This document shows positions 1 through 7,208 of a stretch of 23,808 nucleotides of DNA, piece by piece (positions within the stretch are counted from its first letter, which is position 1; each line of letters opens with the position of its first letter). Source of the DNA: Poindextera sp035294785 (GTDB lineage Bacteria > Pseudomonadota > Alphaproteobacteria > Caulobacterales > Caulobacteraceae); contig DATGKF010000133.1 in the NCBI GenBank assembly GCA_035294785.1, positions 1 to 23,808 of the forward strand, read 5' to 3'. The notes below the pieces were generated by a model that saw nothing but the letters and a program-made list of their open reading frames with translations, was not told the DNA's origin and searched no databases. The translations under genes were made by a program, and so were the position numbers.

Positions 1-681
1 CGGACGGGCGTCGGCCAGTATGTCGAGGTCGCCCAGGTGGAAGCGGCGATGCACTGGATCGGCGAATACATCCTCGAGACCGGGCGGACGGGCGAGGTGT
101 TCCGCGCCGACGGCAACCGGCGCCCGGACATGGCGCCCCACGACGCCTTCCCCTGCGCGGGAGACGACCAATGGATGGTCATCGCCTGTCCCGATGACGA
201 GACGTGGGCCCGGCTGGCCGCGGCGGCCGGCCTCGGCGACCTGGCCGACGCGAGGTTTTCGACGCTGGCCGGTCGGCTGGCCAACGCCGAGGCGATCAAG
301 ACGGCGCTCAGCGCCTGGACCCGCGGCCGCAACAAGCACGAAGCGACCGACCTTCTGCAGGCGGCCGGGGTCCCCGCCGCGCCGGTGAACAGCGGAGCGG
401 ACGTCTGGCGCGACCCGTTCCTGCGCAGCCGCGGGTTCATTCAGGAGCTCACGCACCCGGCGGCGGGCGCGGCGGAATACCCTGGCCTGGCCTACCGGCT
501 CTCGCTGACGCCGGGCGCCATCCGCTCGCCGGCGCCCTGCTTCGCCGAACACACCCGCGAGGTGCTGGAGGGCTTGCTCGGGCTCTCCCGCGCCGAGATC
601 GACGCTCTGGTGGACGCCGGGGTCGTGCTTCAACACCCGGTCGGCGCAATGGGCGCCGAGACCGCAAAGGCGCCCGCATGA
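1..681 (+). CDS. CaiB/BaiF family (class III) CoA-transferase, 3' part
   Basis: This is the C-terminal 226 residues of a class III CoA-transferase; the frame is open from base 1, so the start and the catalytic Asp region lie upstream of the window. Family members move CoA between acyl-CoA and a free acid through an aspartyl-CoA intermediate in the cytoplasm. The visible start, TGVGQYVEVAQVEAAMHWIG, is the conserved G-x-G-Q-x-V-x-V block that follows the large domain. Further on come the family-typical segment with DDQWMVIACPDDETWARL and the C-terminal block AAGVPAAPVNSGADVWRDPF. The stop overlaps the start of the next crotonase gene (ATGA), so the two are translationally coupled and probably process one CoA-activated substrate. 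The substrate (carnitine-like, bile-acid-like, formyl or aromatic acid) cannot be told from this fragment. Confidence 0.9.
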   Translation, partial: RTGVGQYVEVAQVEAAMHWIGEYILETGRTGEVFRADGNRRPDMAPHDAFPCAGDDQWMVIACPDDETWARLAAAAGLGDLADARFSTLAGRLANAEAIKTALSAWTRGRNKHEATDLLQAAGVPAAPVNSGADVWRDPFLRSRGFIQELTHPAAGAAEYPGLAYRLSLTPGAIRSPAPCFAEHTREVLEGLLGLSRAEIDALVDAGVVLQHPVGAMGAETAKAPA

Positions 682-1517
682 CCTACCGTCACATCGAAGT
701 CGAACGCCGCGGCGAAATCGAGATCATTCGCCTCAATCGCCCGCGTTACCGCAACGCCCAGTCCCGCATCCTGCTCGAGGAGATGACTGAGGCCTTCGCC
801 CGCGCCGACCTCGACAACGATGTGAAAGTGATCGTGCTGGCCGCCGCTGGCGATCACTTCTCCGCCGGCCACGACCTCGGCACCCCTGAGGAACTGGAGG
901 ATCGCGCAACCAAGCCCTTCGGCGACGGGGTCCTCGGGCGCGTGAACCGCTCCTGGCACCTCTTCGTGGAGAACTCGCTGCGCTGGCGCGATGTCCGCAA
1001 GCCCACGCTGGCGCAGGTGCAGGGGTACTGCATCTTCGGCGGCTTCCTGATCGCATCGTGCATGGACATCATCATCGCGAGCGACGATGCGCTCTTCCTG
1101 CCGTCGCACCTGCAGCTGCACACCGCGCCTTGGGACATCGGCGTGCGCAACGCCAAACGGATCCTGTTCGAGAACCGGTTCATCCCCGCCCAGGAGGCGT
1201 ACGAGCTCGGGCTCGTCTCCGAGGTCGTGCCGCGCGACCGGCTGGAGGACGCGGTGATGGCGCAGGCGGAGCGGTGGGCGGCCAACAGCCTCCTCGAACT
1301 GCGAATGCTGAAGCAGTCGATCAACCTCGCGCAGGACGCCATGGGCTACCGGCTCGCCGTGCAGGCCGCCCACTCCAACTACATGATCCGCGAGCTGGCC
1401 ATCCCCGAGGCCGAGCGGGCCAAGATGGGCGAGGCGCGGCAGATGACGCGCGTGGGCGCGGCGCTGGCCAAGGCGGGTGGCGACAAGCCCAAGACCAAAC
1501 AGCGAAACCAAGGGTGA
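678..1517 (+). CDS. Enoyl-CoA hydratase/isomerase (crotonase) family protein, atypical active site
   Basis: A 279-residue crotonase-fold protein. Oxyanion-hole segments are visible: HFSAGHDLG (about residues 60-68) and QGYCIFGG (about 115-122). The start ATG at 678 overlaps the preceding stop and has AAAGG about 8 nt upstream. Crotonases stabilise acyl-CoA thioester enolates for hydration, isomerisation, hydrolysis or C-C cleavage. The two glutamates used by classical hydratases (E144 and E164 in the rat enzyme) seem to be replaced: L124 stands where the GGG-x-E glutamate is expected and H144 where the PEI glutamate is expected. A plain hydratase role is therefore doubtful; a side activity or a different crotonase reaction is more likely. 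The Lys-rich tail (KPKTKQRNQG) is unusual. Coupling to the CoA-transferase suggests a shared acyl-CoA pathway. The family is certain; the reaction is not. Confidence 0.9.
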   Translation: MTYRHIEVERRGEIEIIRLNRPRYRNAQSRILLEEMTEAFARADLDNDVKVIVLAAAGDHFSAGHDLGTPEELEDRATKPFGDGVLGRVNRSWHLFVENSLRWRDVRKPTLAQVQGYCIFGGFLIASCMDIIIASDDALFLPSHLQLHTAPWDIGVRNAKRILFENRFIPAQEAYELGLVSEVVPRDRLEDAVMAQAERWAANSLLELRMLKQSINLAQDAMGYRLAVQAAHSNYMIRELAIPEAERAKMGEARQMTRVGAALAKAGGDKPKTKQRNQG

Positions 1518-1628
1518 AGCCGCCCGCGCCGGCCGCGGCCCCGACGCTGGCCGGATGCGCCATTGCGTCGCCGCTGTGCGAGCGCCTCGCTTGGCGTAGA
1601 GTGGTCGAGACTTGGGGGAGTTCACGAC

Positions 1629-2438
1629 ATGACAGCAACAACCGCTGATGCGGCGCCGGTCGCCGCCGCGGCCCGCCGGACGCGCTTCTATCTCTGGATG
1701 GCGGTCGCCATGGCGGCCACGGCGTTCATCGGCTTTGCGCCAACGTTCTGGGCGCCGATGGCGCAAGGCGTGCCCGAGCTGATCGCCGTGCTCGCGATCC
1801 ACGGTTCGCTCTTCTTCGGCTGGACCTTGTTCGTGATCTATCAGGCCTGGCTGGTCGAATCCGGTCGCGTCGCCCGCCACCGCGACGTGGGCCTGTTGGG
1901 CGTGTCGCTGGCGACGGCGATGACGATCTTCGGCGTGCTGGCGGCGATCAACGCCGCGCAGCGGGCCACGGCCGCGCACTACGCCGGGCCGGGCGAATCC
2001 TTCATGGTCGTGCCGCTGGCGGCGCTGTTGTCGTTCGCGGTGCTGGTGACCGCGGCGATCCTCAACATCCGCCGTTCCGAATGGCACAAGCGGCTGATGC
2101 TGTCGGCGACCGCGGTTCTCCTCGATGCGGCCATCGCGCGCCCGTTCATCGTCTACCTGGTGATGGGCGGCCACCCGCCGCCGTTCGGAGGAACGGTCGG
2201 GCTGGCCGGATTCAACATGCCGCCGCCGCCGGTCTTGGGCGTCCTGCCGCCCGCCTTGATCGCCATGCTCTTCATCGTCGTCGGCATGGTCCGCGATTGG
2301 CGCGCGCTCGGCAAAGTGCATCCGGCCTATCTGTGGGCCGGCGGGTTTGCGCTCGCCGTGCAGCTGCTGAAGATCCCCCTGAGCGACACCACGCTCTGGC
2401 ACGGCGTCGCCCGCTCGCTGATCTCGCTCGCCGGCTAG
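1629..2438 (+). CDS. Uncharacterised polytopic membrane protein with conserved-looking histidines
   Basis: A 269-residue inner-membrane protein with about six or seven hydrophobic segments (roughly residues 20-40, 50-72, 88-108, 125-146, 155-178, 203-221 and 232-250). The start at 1629 was chosen because GGGGGAG lies 8-9 nt upstream and an acidic/Ala-rich N-tail precedes the first membrane helix; the frame also extends upstream without a good start. Histidines sit near membrane segments: H58 in helix 2 (IHGSLFFGW), H84 in the loop VARHRDVG, H153 in SEWHKRLML and H231 in KVHPAYLW. This spacing resembles haem- or metal-binding membrane proteins, but that is inference only. I do not recognise a named family. 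The gene follows the CoA-transferase/crotonase pair by 111 nt, so it may be a separate transcription unit. Confidence 0.8.
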   Translation: MTATTADAAPVAAAARRTRFYLWMAVAMAATAFIGFAPTFWAPMAQGVPELIAVLAIHGSLFFGWTLFVIYQAWLVESGRVARHRDVGLLGVSLATAMTIFGVLAAINAAQRATAAHYAGPGESFMVVPLAALLSFAVLVTAAILNIRRSEWHKRLMLSATAVLLDAAIARPFIVYLVMGGHPPPFGGTVGLAGFNMPPPPVLGVLPPALIAMLFIVVGMVRDWRALGKVHPAYLWAGGFALAVQLLKIPLSDTTLWHGVARSLISLAG

Positions 2439-2521
2439 CCGGACGCAGAACAGACGCGTAGCGCGCCCGGCTGGCCTTTGCGCCGAGGTCGCCCTCGTGG
2501 AATGGCCGCGACAGGAGCGCC

Positions 2522-4093
2522 ATGGACTACGACTACATCATCGTCGGCGCCGGCTCGGCGGGCGCGGTGCTGGCCACGCGGCTCTCCGCCAACCCGTCCG
2601 TGCAGGTCGCGCTCATCGAGGCCGGGCCGGACTACAGCTCGGCCGACACGCCGGCGGCGATGCGGAGCGCGAATCCGAATGAGATCATCGTCGGCGAGGC
2701 GCATGCGCGCTTTCGCTGGGATGCGCTGAAGGCCAGGCGCACGGCGGCGCAGAGCCCGCGCACCTATTGGCGCGGGCGGGGCATGGGCGGGAGTTCGGCG
2801 GTCAACGGTCAGATCGCCATCCGCGGCGTGCCGGAGGATTACGACGGCTGGGCGGCCAGCGGCTGCGTCGGCTGGTCCTTCGCCGAGGTGCTACCGGCGT
2901 TCCGGCGGCTGGAGACCGATCTGCGCTTCGGCGCGGCCGACTACCACGGCGATGACGGTCCGATTCCGGTCTATCGCGCGCCGCTCTCCAAGTGGGGCGC
3001 CGTGGACCAGGCGCTGGCCGAGGCGGCGCTGGACGCAGGGTATCCGTGGGCGGCCGACCACAATGCGCCGGGGACGACCGGCGTCTCGCCCTACGCCATC
3101 AACAGCCGCGACGGCGCGCGGGTCAGCACCAACGACGCCTATGTCGAGCCGGCGCGCGGGCGCAACAACCTGGCCATCTTCGGCGAGGCTTTCGTCGACC
3201 GGGTGCTGTTCGACGGCGCGCGGGCCATCGGCGTGCGCGTGCGCATGGCCGGGGGCTGGCGCGAGGTGCGCGGCGGCGAAGTCATCCTTTCGGCGGGCGC
3301 GGTGGCCTCGCCGGCCATCCTGCTGCGCTCCGGGGTCGGGCCGGCGGCGCACCTCGAGGCGCACGGCATCGCGGTGAAGGCGGCGCTGCCGGTGGGCGAG
3401 GGGTTCCAGGACCATCCGGCGATCTTCCTGCCCGTGCGGCTCGGGCCGCACGCCCAGCCGCCGCCGGGCTTTCGCCACACCAACGCCTGCGTGCGCTATT
3501 CTTCGGGCCTCGCCGGCGCCGGCCCGAACGACATGATGATGGTGGCCATGAACCGCTTCGGCGACAGCCTCGGCCAGCACCTGGCCGGCGCGGCCGACGA
3601 GCCGGTGTTTGGCCTCCTGGGCGTCTGGGTGAACGAATGCGTCTCGCGCGGGACGGTGCGCCTGGCCTCGCCCGATCCGCTCGAGCTGCCGCTCATCGAG
3701 GAGAACATGCTGGACCACCCCTCGGACGTGGAGCGGATGCGCGACGGCGTGCGGCGCCTCTTGGCGCTCGGTCGCCACGCCAGCGTGAGCGCGATCGGCC
3801 GGGTGGACGTCGACCTCTCTCCCGCCGCGGCGGACGCCGACATCGACGCCTTCGCCTTGCGGCGCGCCGGCGACGCCCAGCATGCGACCAGCACCTGCGC
3901 CATGGGCGACCCGGCCGATGCGGCCACGGTGGTCGACCCCAACTGCCGCGTGCTCGGCCTCGAGGCCCTGCGCGTCATCGACGCCTCGGTGATGCCGAGC
4001 GTCGTGCGCGCCAACACCCACCTGACCACCGTCATGATCGCCGAGGTCATGGCCGAGCGGCTGGGATGTTCGCTTGGACCTGCCGCGTCCTAG
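2522..4093 (+). CDS. GMC-family FAD-dependent oxidoreductase (choline/alcohol dehydrogenase-like)
   Basis: A full-length 523-residue GMC flavoprotein that would oxidise an alcohol to an aldehyde or ketone using FAD. The N-terminal dinucleotide-binding motif is YIIVGAGSAGAVLATRL (residues 5-21), followed by the acidic end IEAGPD at 32-37. The two GMC signatures are visible: GRGMGGSSAVNGQIAIRG (85-102) and LSAGAVASPAILLRSG (266-281). Catalytic residues are likely H454 in QHATSTCAMG and H500 in ANTHLTTVM, the expected His-His pair. There is no signal peptide, so it is probably cytoplasmic. AGGAG lies 4 nt upstream of the chosen ATG. Choline dehydrogenase, alcohol dehydrogenase AlkJ and polyethylene-glycol dehydrogenase share this architecture; the absence of betaine genes nearby argues against choline. 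Substrate unknown. Confidence 0.93.
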   Translation: MDYDYIIVGAGSAGAVLATRLSANPSVQVALIEAGPDYSSADTPAAMRSANPNEIIVGEAHARFRWDALKARRTAAQSPRTYWRGRGMGGSSAVNGQIAIRGVPEDYDGWAASGCVGWSFAEVLPAFRRLETDLRFGAADYHGDDGPIPVYRAPLSKWGAVDQALAEAALDAGYPWAADHNAPGTTGVSPYAINSRDGARVSTNDAYVEPARGRNNLAIFGEAFVDRVLFDGARAIGVRVRMAGGWREVRGGEVILSAGAVASPAILLRSGVGPAAHLEAHGIAVKAALPVGEGFQDHPAIFLPVRLGPHAQPPPGFRHTNACVRYSSGLAGAGPNDMMMVAMNRFGDSLGQHLAGAADEPVFGLLGVWVNECVSRGTVRLASPDPLELPLIEENMLDHPSDVERMRDGVRRLLALGRHASVSAIGRVDVDLSPAAADADIDAFALRRAGDAQHATSTCAMGDPADAATVVDPNCRVLGLEALRVIDASVMPSVVRANTHLTTVMIAEVMAERLGCSLGPAAS

Positions 4094-4163
4094 GGCTGGG
4101 CCGCCGGCGATGTCCGCTAAGCGAAATCCTGAGCGCCCCGCCGCTCGTGCTTTAATGCCCAGG

Positions 4164-4273
4164 TTCGCGACGTAATACCTGAAGCTTTGAAATAGGGACG
4201 CTGTCCACCTCCTCCTCCACCGCCACCGTCTACCAGCGTCCCCTATCAAGACCTTCCGGCGTTACGTCGCGGA
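4164..4273. repeat. 110-bp imperfect inverted repeat (REP/MITE-like element)
   Basis: Two arms of 40 bases (4164-4203 and 4234-4273) are inverted copies, with about 29 of 40 positions matching and 30 bases between them. The outer end is a perfect 10-bp pair, CGCGACGTAA at 4166-4175 with TTACGTCGCG at 4262-4271. The inner end pairs ATAGGGACGCTG (4192-4203) with CAGCGTCCCCTAT (4234-4246), which has one extra C. The segment would fold into a long stem-loop on either strand. It lies in the 277-nt gap between the GMC gene and the convergent nucleotidyltransferase gene, a typical place for REP or MITE-type elements. A run like AGGGACGCTGTCC recalls REP palindromes linked to RAYT transposases, but that is from memory and not verified. 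No transposase is encoded here. It may also act as a bidirectional transcription terminator. Confidence 0.6.
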
Positions 4274-4370
4274 TCGACCCTCGGTCGAGGCCGGAATCTG
4301 GCGCGCCCGCTAGCGGACGCGGCCCTCCGCCCGCTGTCCCAGGCGCGCTGAACGTCGCGGCGCGAGAGCG

Positions 4371-5000
4371 TCAGCCGAGGAGCCGCTCGATCCACGCATG
4401 CCCGGGATGGATGACGCCGAGCGCCGCGGCCAGCCAGTCGCGGGCGCCGGGCGAAAGGCGGGGCGCGACGCTGGCGAAGTCGGCCTCGTCCTTGTCGCGG
4501 CGCCACTTGGCCTTGAACAACAGCACGATCGCCGGGGCGAGGTAGGAGATGCCGGCGGCCGTGCGTCCGGTGGCCCAGGGACGCGGCGCGCTGAGTTCGC
4601 CGGTGCGGTAGTAGATCCAGGTCCGCGCGTCGCCCGGGTCGCGGAAGATGTCCATCCGCCAGGCGCTCGCCGCCGGGTCGGCGACCCAGGTCTGGCGCGT
4701 GCCCGACCGCGGCGCGTCGCCCGGCGCCCGCGCGATCACCTGCCCGTCGTCGTTGTCGTACAGGGCAAGGCCCAGGTTCTCGAGCCGCGCCTGCAGCTCG
4801 GGGAAGAAGACGGCCGGGACGGCGATCTCCAGGTCCCCGTGCGAACGGGTCTGCTCGCCCAGCCAGAGGTCGAGCGCCCAGCCGCCGGCGACCGCCCAGG
4901 GCGCCGAGACGCCCGCCAGCGCCGCGGCCGCCTCGTCCGGCGTCCAGGCCAGCGACCAGGTCTCCTCCGGCGGACCGTCCCAGCGTTTGGTTTCCGACAT
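4371..5000 (-). CDS. Nucleotidyltransferase-fold protein, ANT(2'')/LinA-like
   Basis: A 209-residue small nucleotidyltransferase of the type that includes aminoglycoside 2''-adenylyltransferase and lincosamide nucleotidyltransferase. These enzymes transfer AMP from ATP to a hydroxyl of a small molecule. Motifs seen: VAGGWALDLWLG (37-48, the GG-W-A-x-D block), TRSHGDLEIAV (51-61) with metal-binding D56 and E58, and RMDIFRD (115-121) with the third carboxylate D117. The C-terminal block APAIVLLFKAKWRRDKDEADF supplies the Lys/Arg-rich helix usual in this group. The pair D-x-E, instead of the more usual D-x-D, is tolerated in the superfamily. The gene diverges from the NUDIX gene, and a GC-rich palindrome at 5007-5024 overlaps its ribosome-binding region. 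Resistance function is not established: environmental alphaproteobacteria carry many relatives of unknown substrate. Confidence 0.8.
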   Translation of the reverse strand: MSETKRWDGPPEETWSLAWTPDEAAAALAGVSAPWAVAGGWALDLWLGEQTRSHGDLEIAVPAVFFPELQARLENLGLALYDNDDGQVIARAPGDAPRSGTRQTWVADPAASAWRMDIFRDPGDARTWIYYRTGELSAPRPWATGRTAAGISYLAPAIVLLFKAKWRRDKDEADFASVAPRLSPGARDWLAAALGVIHPGHAWIERLLG

Positions 5001-5006
5001 CGCACG

Positions 5007-5024
5007 CCCCCGCGGACGCGGGGG
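5007..5024. promoter_or_regulatory. GC-rich palindrome in the divergent promoter gap
   Basis: CCCCCGCG and CGCGGGGG flank a central GA, giving a perfect 8-bp inverted repeat, 7 to 24 nt upstream of the nucleotidyltransferase start codon at 5000. On the minus strand it covers the only purine-rich stretch that could serve as its ribosome-binding site (GGGGGCG), so as RNA it might mask translation initiation. As DNA it could be an operator shared with the NUDIX gene that starts at 5091. Both roles are inference; G/C palindromes of this size arise readily in GC-rich DNA. Confidence 0.35.
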
Positions 5025-5090
5025 TTCTCCCCTGGGCGCGGCAGAGGTTCAACCGGCGATGTTGAGCCGGCGCGCCGCGAGCGTCACTGT

Positions 5091-5723
5091 GTGAGCGTGA
5101 CCTATCCGTTCGCCCCCGACTTCCGCGTGCTGATGGCCGAGCGGTGCGCCGCCTTTCCGCGCATTGGCCACGACGACGCGGCCCTGAAGCCGGCGGCGGT
5201 GGCGCTGGCGCTGGTCGCGGCCGACGACGCATCGGGCGAGGCGGCGTTCCTGCTGACCCGGCGGGCGTCGGGACTTCGGGCGCACGGGGGGCAGTGGGCG
5301 CTGCCTGGCGGGCGCTGCGACGCGGGCGAGACGCCGGCCGAGGCGGCGGCGCGGGAGCTGGAAGAAGAGCTGGGCCTGGTGCTGCCGGCGGGCGCGGTGC
5401 TCGGCTTGCTCGACGACTATCCGACCCGCTCCGGCTACGCGATCACGCCGGTGGTGGCGTGGCTGGACGACGTGGGCGCCATGCGGCCGAACCCGGACGA
5501 GGTGGCGGCCGCCTATCGCGTGCGGCTGGACGCGATCGCCGCCGACGACGTGATCACCTTCGAGACCATCCCCGAAAGCCCGCGCCCGCTGATCCGCGTG
5601 CAAATCGGCGAGCACAACATCCACGCCCCGACGGCGGCGCTGATCTATCAGCTGCGCGAGCTGGTCGCCGGCCGCGTCACCCGCGTGGCCCACCTGGAAC
5701 AGCCGGTGTTCGCCTGGCGCTGA
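5091..5723 (+). CDS. NUDIX hydrolase, CoA pyrophosphatase (NudL-like)
   Basis: A 210-residue NUDIX enzyme, likely hydrolysing CoA or acyl-CoA to 4'-phosphopantetheine and 3',5'-ADP. The full NUDIX box G-x5-E-x7-R-E-x2-E-E-x-G is present in GRCDAGETPAEAAARELEEE followed by LG (about residues 77-98). It is preceded by LLTRRASGLRAHGGQWALPG, which resembles the CoA-pyrophosphatase signature (LL-x-x-R-x3-LR-x-H-x-GQ-x-x-x-PGG). The N-terminus reads SVTYPFAPDF. The start is uncertain: GTG at 5091 is used here, GTG at 5097 and ATG at 5133 are alternatives; no strong ribosome-binding site separates them. The gene is convergent with the chromate transporter, with a hairpin in the 31-nt gap. In a CoA-rich neighbourhood, turnover of CoA is a reasonable role. 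Confidence 0.88.
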   Translation: MSVTYPFAPDFRVLMAERCAAFPRIGHDDAALKPAAVALALVAADDASGEAAFLLTRRASGLRAHGGQWALPGGRCDAGETPAEAAARELEEELGLVLPAGAVLGLLDDYPTRSGYAITPVVAWLDDVGAMRPNPDEVAAAYRVRLDAIAADDVITFETIPESPRPLIRVQIGEHNIHAPTAALIYQLRELVAGRVTRVAHLEQPVFAWR

Positions 5724-5751
5724 GCTCGAGGACCTAGGTGTCCGTCGAGCT
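5723..5751. terminator. Hairpin between convergent NUDIX and chromate transporter genes
   Basis: AGCTCGAGGAC (5723-5733) pairs with GTCCGTCGAGCT (5740-5751) apart from one bulged G at 5744, leaving the 6-base loop CTAGGT: an 11-bp stem. It begins at the last base of the NUDIX stop codon and ends 3 bases before the chromate transporter stop. No T tract follows on either strand, so it is not a textbook intrinsic terminator. It is well placed to stop convergent transcription or protect mRNA ends. Confidence 0.45.
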
Positions 5752-5754
5752 GGG

Positions 5755-6966
5755 TCATTGGACCAGGACCCAGGCTGGCTTGATGAGGGGGAAGGCGATC
5801 AGGCCGACGAGCGCGGCCGCTGCGATGAGGGCGGGATTGGGAATCTTGAACCGGAACAGCAACGCCAGCGCGCTCAGCGCGAGCACGGCGGTCAGCGCGT
5901 CGCCGATGGCGATCTTGCCGAGCAGCACCGTCGCGCCAAGGATGGTTCCGATCGCGGCGCCGTACGCGCCTTTGACGAAGCCCTGTACGTAGCGGCTGCC
6001 GCGATGGCGGCGCAGCAGCGGCGCCACCGCCAGCACGAACACGAACGACGGCAGGAAGATCGCCACCGTCGAGGCGAGCGAGCCCCAGAAGCCCGCCACG
6101 ACGAAACCCACGAAGGTCGCGGTGATCACCACCGGGCCCGGACTCATCATCCCGACGGCGACGGCGATCAGGAAGGCCCGCGGCGACAGCCAACCGTTCT
6201 CGTGCACGAGCCCGCGCTCCAGAAACGGCACGATGACGAGGCCGCTGCCGAAGGTGAGGCTGCCAGCCTTGAGGAAGAAGAGCACCAGCTTGCCAATGGT
6301 CGACGCCGTCGGCGCATGGCTCGCGGCGCCAGCCGCGACAACACCGCCGGCTGCACCGGCATGGCGCACGGCGATCACGCCATAGTAGGCCACGCCCAGA
6401 AGGCCGGCGGCGATGAAGACGATGGCCACCTCGGCCTGCAGGATAACCGTGGCGAGGAAGGCCGCGGCCGCGATCGCCCACTGCAGCCAGTCCTCCATGC
6501 CGAGCCGCGAGAGCCGCCAGCAAGAGTGCAGGATCAGAGCGATCACCACCGGGCTCACGCCGTAGAACACGGCGGTCATCCACGGCAGGTCGCCGAAATG
6601 CACGTAGAGCGCGCCCAAGGCCGCGACGATCAGGAAGTTGGGCAGGATGAACGCCCATCCACCAGCCCAGGCGCCCCCGAACCCGCCTCGCATGTGCCCG
6701 GCGAAGATGCCGACCTGAATCGCCAGCGGACCGGGCAGAGCCTGGCTGACGGCGATCGCCTCCCGCATTTCCGCCTTCGACAGCCAGCCCCTCTCGTCGA
6801 CCAGCTCGCGCTCCATCTGCCCGCACAGCGCCACCGGGCCGCCAAAGCCCAGCGCGCCAAGCCGCAGGAAGTAGGCGACGATCTGGCGCAACGGCACGTG
6901 CTCGGGCGGCTCGGCCGTCGCCGTGGAAGGGAAGGTTCGGTCGGGAGACGGCTCGTTCCGTGCCAA
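5755..6966 (-). CDS. chrA: Chromate transporter, long-chain CHR family (ChrA)
   Basis: An inner-membrane chromate efflux protein with two homologous CHR domains. The first half holds LRLGALGFGGPVALCGQMER, ERGWL and SQALPGPLAIQVG. The second repeats the pattern with LKAGSLTFGSGLVIVPFLER, ENGWLS and MSPGPVVITATFVGF. About ten to twelve hydrophobic helices are visible. The family exports chromate by a proton- or gradient-coupled route and gives resistance. The chosen TTG start at 6966 gives 403 residues, close to the usual length, with GGAG (minus strand) 8 nt upstream. Alternatives are GTG at 6897 and an ATG at 7086, which would add an Arg-rich, non-conserved 40-residue tail. No chrB regulator is adjacent. 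The gene diverges from the VOC gene. The family call is firm; the start is not. Confidence 0.92.
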   Translation of the reverse strand: MARNEPSPDRTFPSTATAEPPEHVPLRQIVAYFLRLGALGFGGPVALCGQMERELVDERGWLSKAEMREAIAVSQALPGPLAIQVGIFAGHMRGGFGGAWAGGWAFILPNFLIVAALGALYVHFGDLPWMTAVFYGVSPVVIALILHSCWRLSRLGMEDWLQWAIAAAAFLATVILQAEVAIVFIAAGLLGVAYYGVIAVRHAGAAGGVVAAGAASHAPTASTIGKLVLFFLKAGSLTFGSGLVIVPFLERGLVHENGWLSPRAFLIAVAVGMMSPGPVVITATFVGFVVAGFWGSLASTVAIFLPSFVFVLAVAPLLRRHRGSRYVQGFVKGAYGAAIGTILGATVLLGKIAIGDALTAVLALSALALLFRFKIPNPALIAAAALVGLIAFPLIKPAWVLVQ

Positions 6967-7208
6967 TACAATCGCTCCGCGCCCTGGGCAGGGCGGTTGG
7001 AGCGGGTCTTGGACGGCGCACCGTCTGACCGGGCGCCCGCGCGGCCCGATGCAGCAACGGTTAGCGCCGTCCGCGCCCCGTCGCAAGCGCCGCGGCGGCG
7101 GCCCACCCGGGTTGACGCTAGGTCGCTATTTCCGCGCGACGCCGGCAGGTCTACCCTTCAGGAACAACGCCGCCTCATCCGTGAAACGAGGCGCGATGGA
7201 GGACGAAG
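6967..7208. other. Divergent intergenic region between chrA and the VOC gene
   Basis: This 242-nt gap holds the start signals of both genes. A perfect inverted repeat, CGCCCT-GGGC-AGGGCG, sits at 6980-6995, just upstream of the presumed chrA ribosome-binding site (GGAG, minus strand, 6975-6978), and could form a leader hairpin. A plus-strand GGAGGA at 7198-7203 serves the VOC gene. TTGACG at 7112-7117 looks like a -35 hexamer but lacks a -10 at proper spacing. I found no convincing promoter or small gene. Confidence 0.35.

Noticed and set aside
630..2402. Long minus-strand open frame (590 codons) and similar long antisense frames such as 2891-4249 and 12353-14092
   Set aside because: Arg/His/Gly-rich shadow frames opposite well-supported genes, a normal effect of high GC content; no recognisable domains.
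7112..7130. Caulobacter housekeeping promoter (TTGACGC and GCTATTTC)
   Set aside because: Both words are present but only six bases separate them, where 10-14 are expected.
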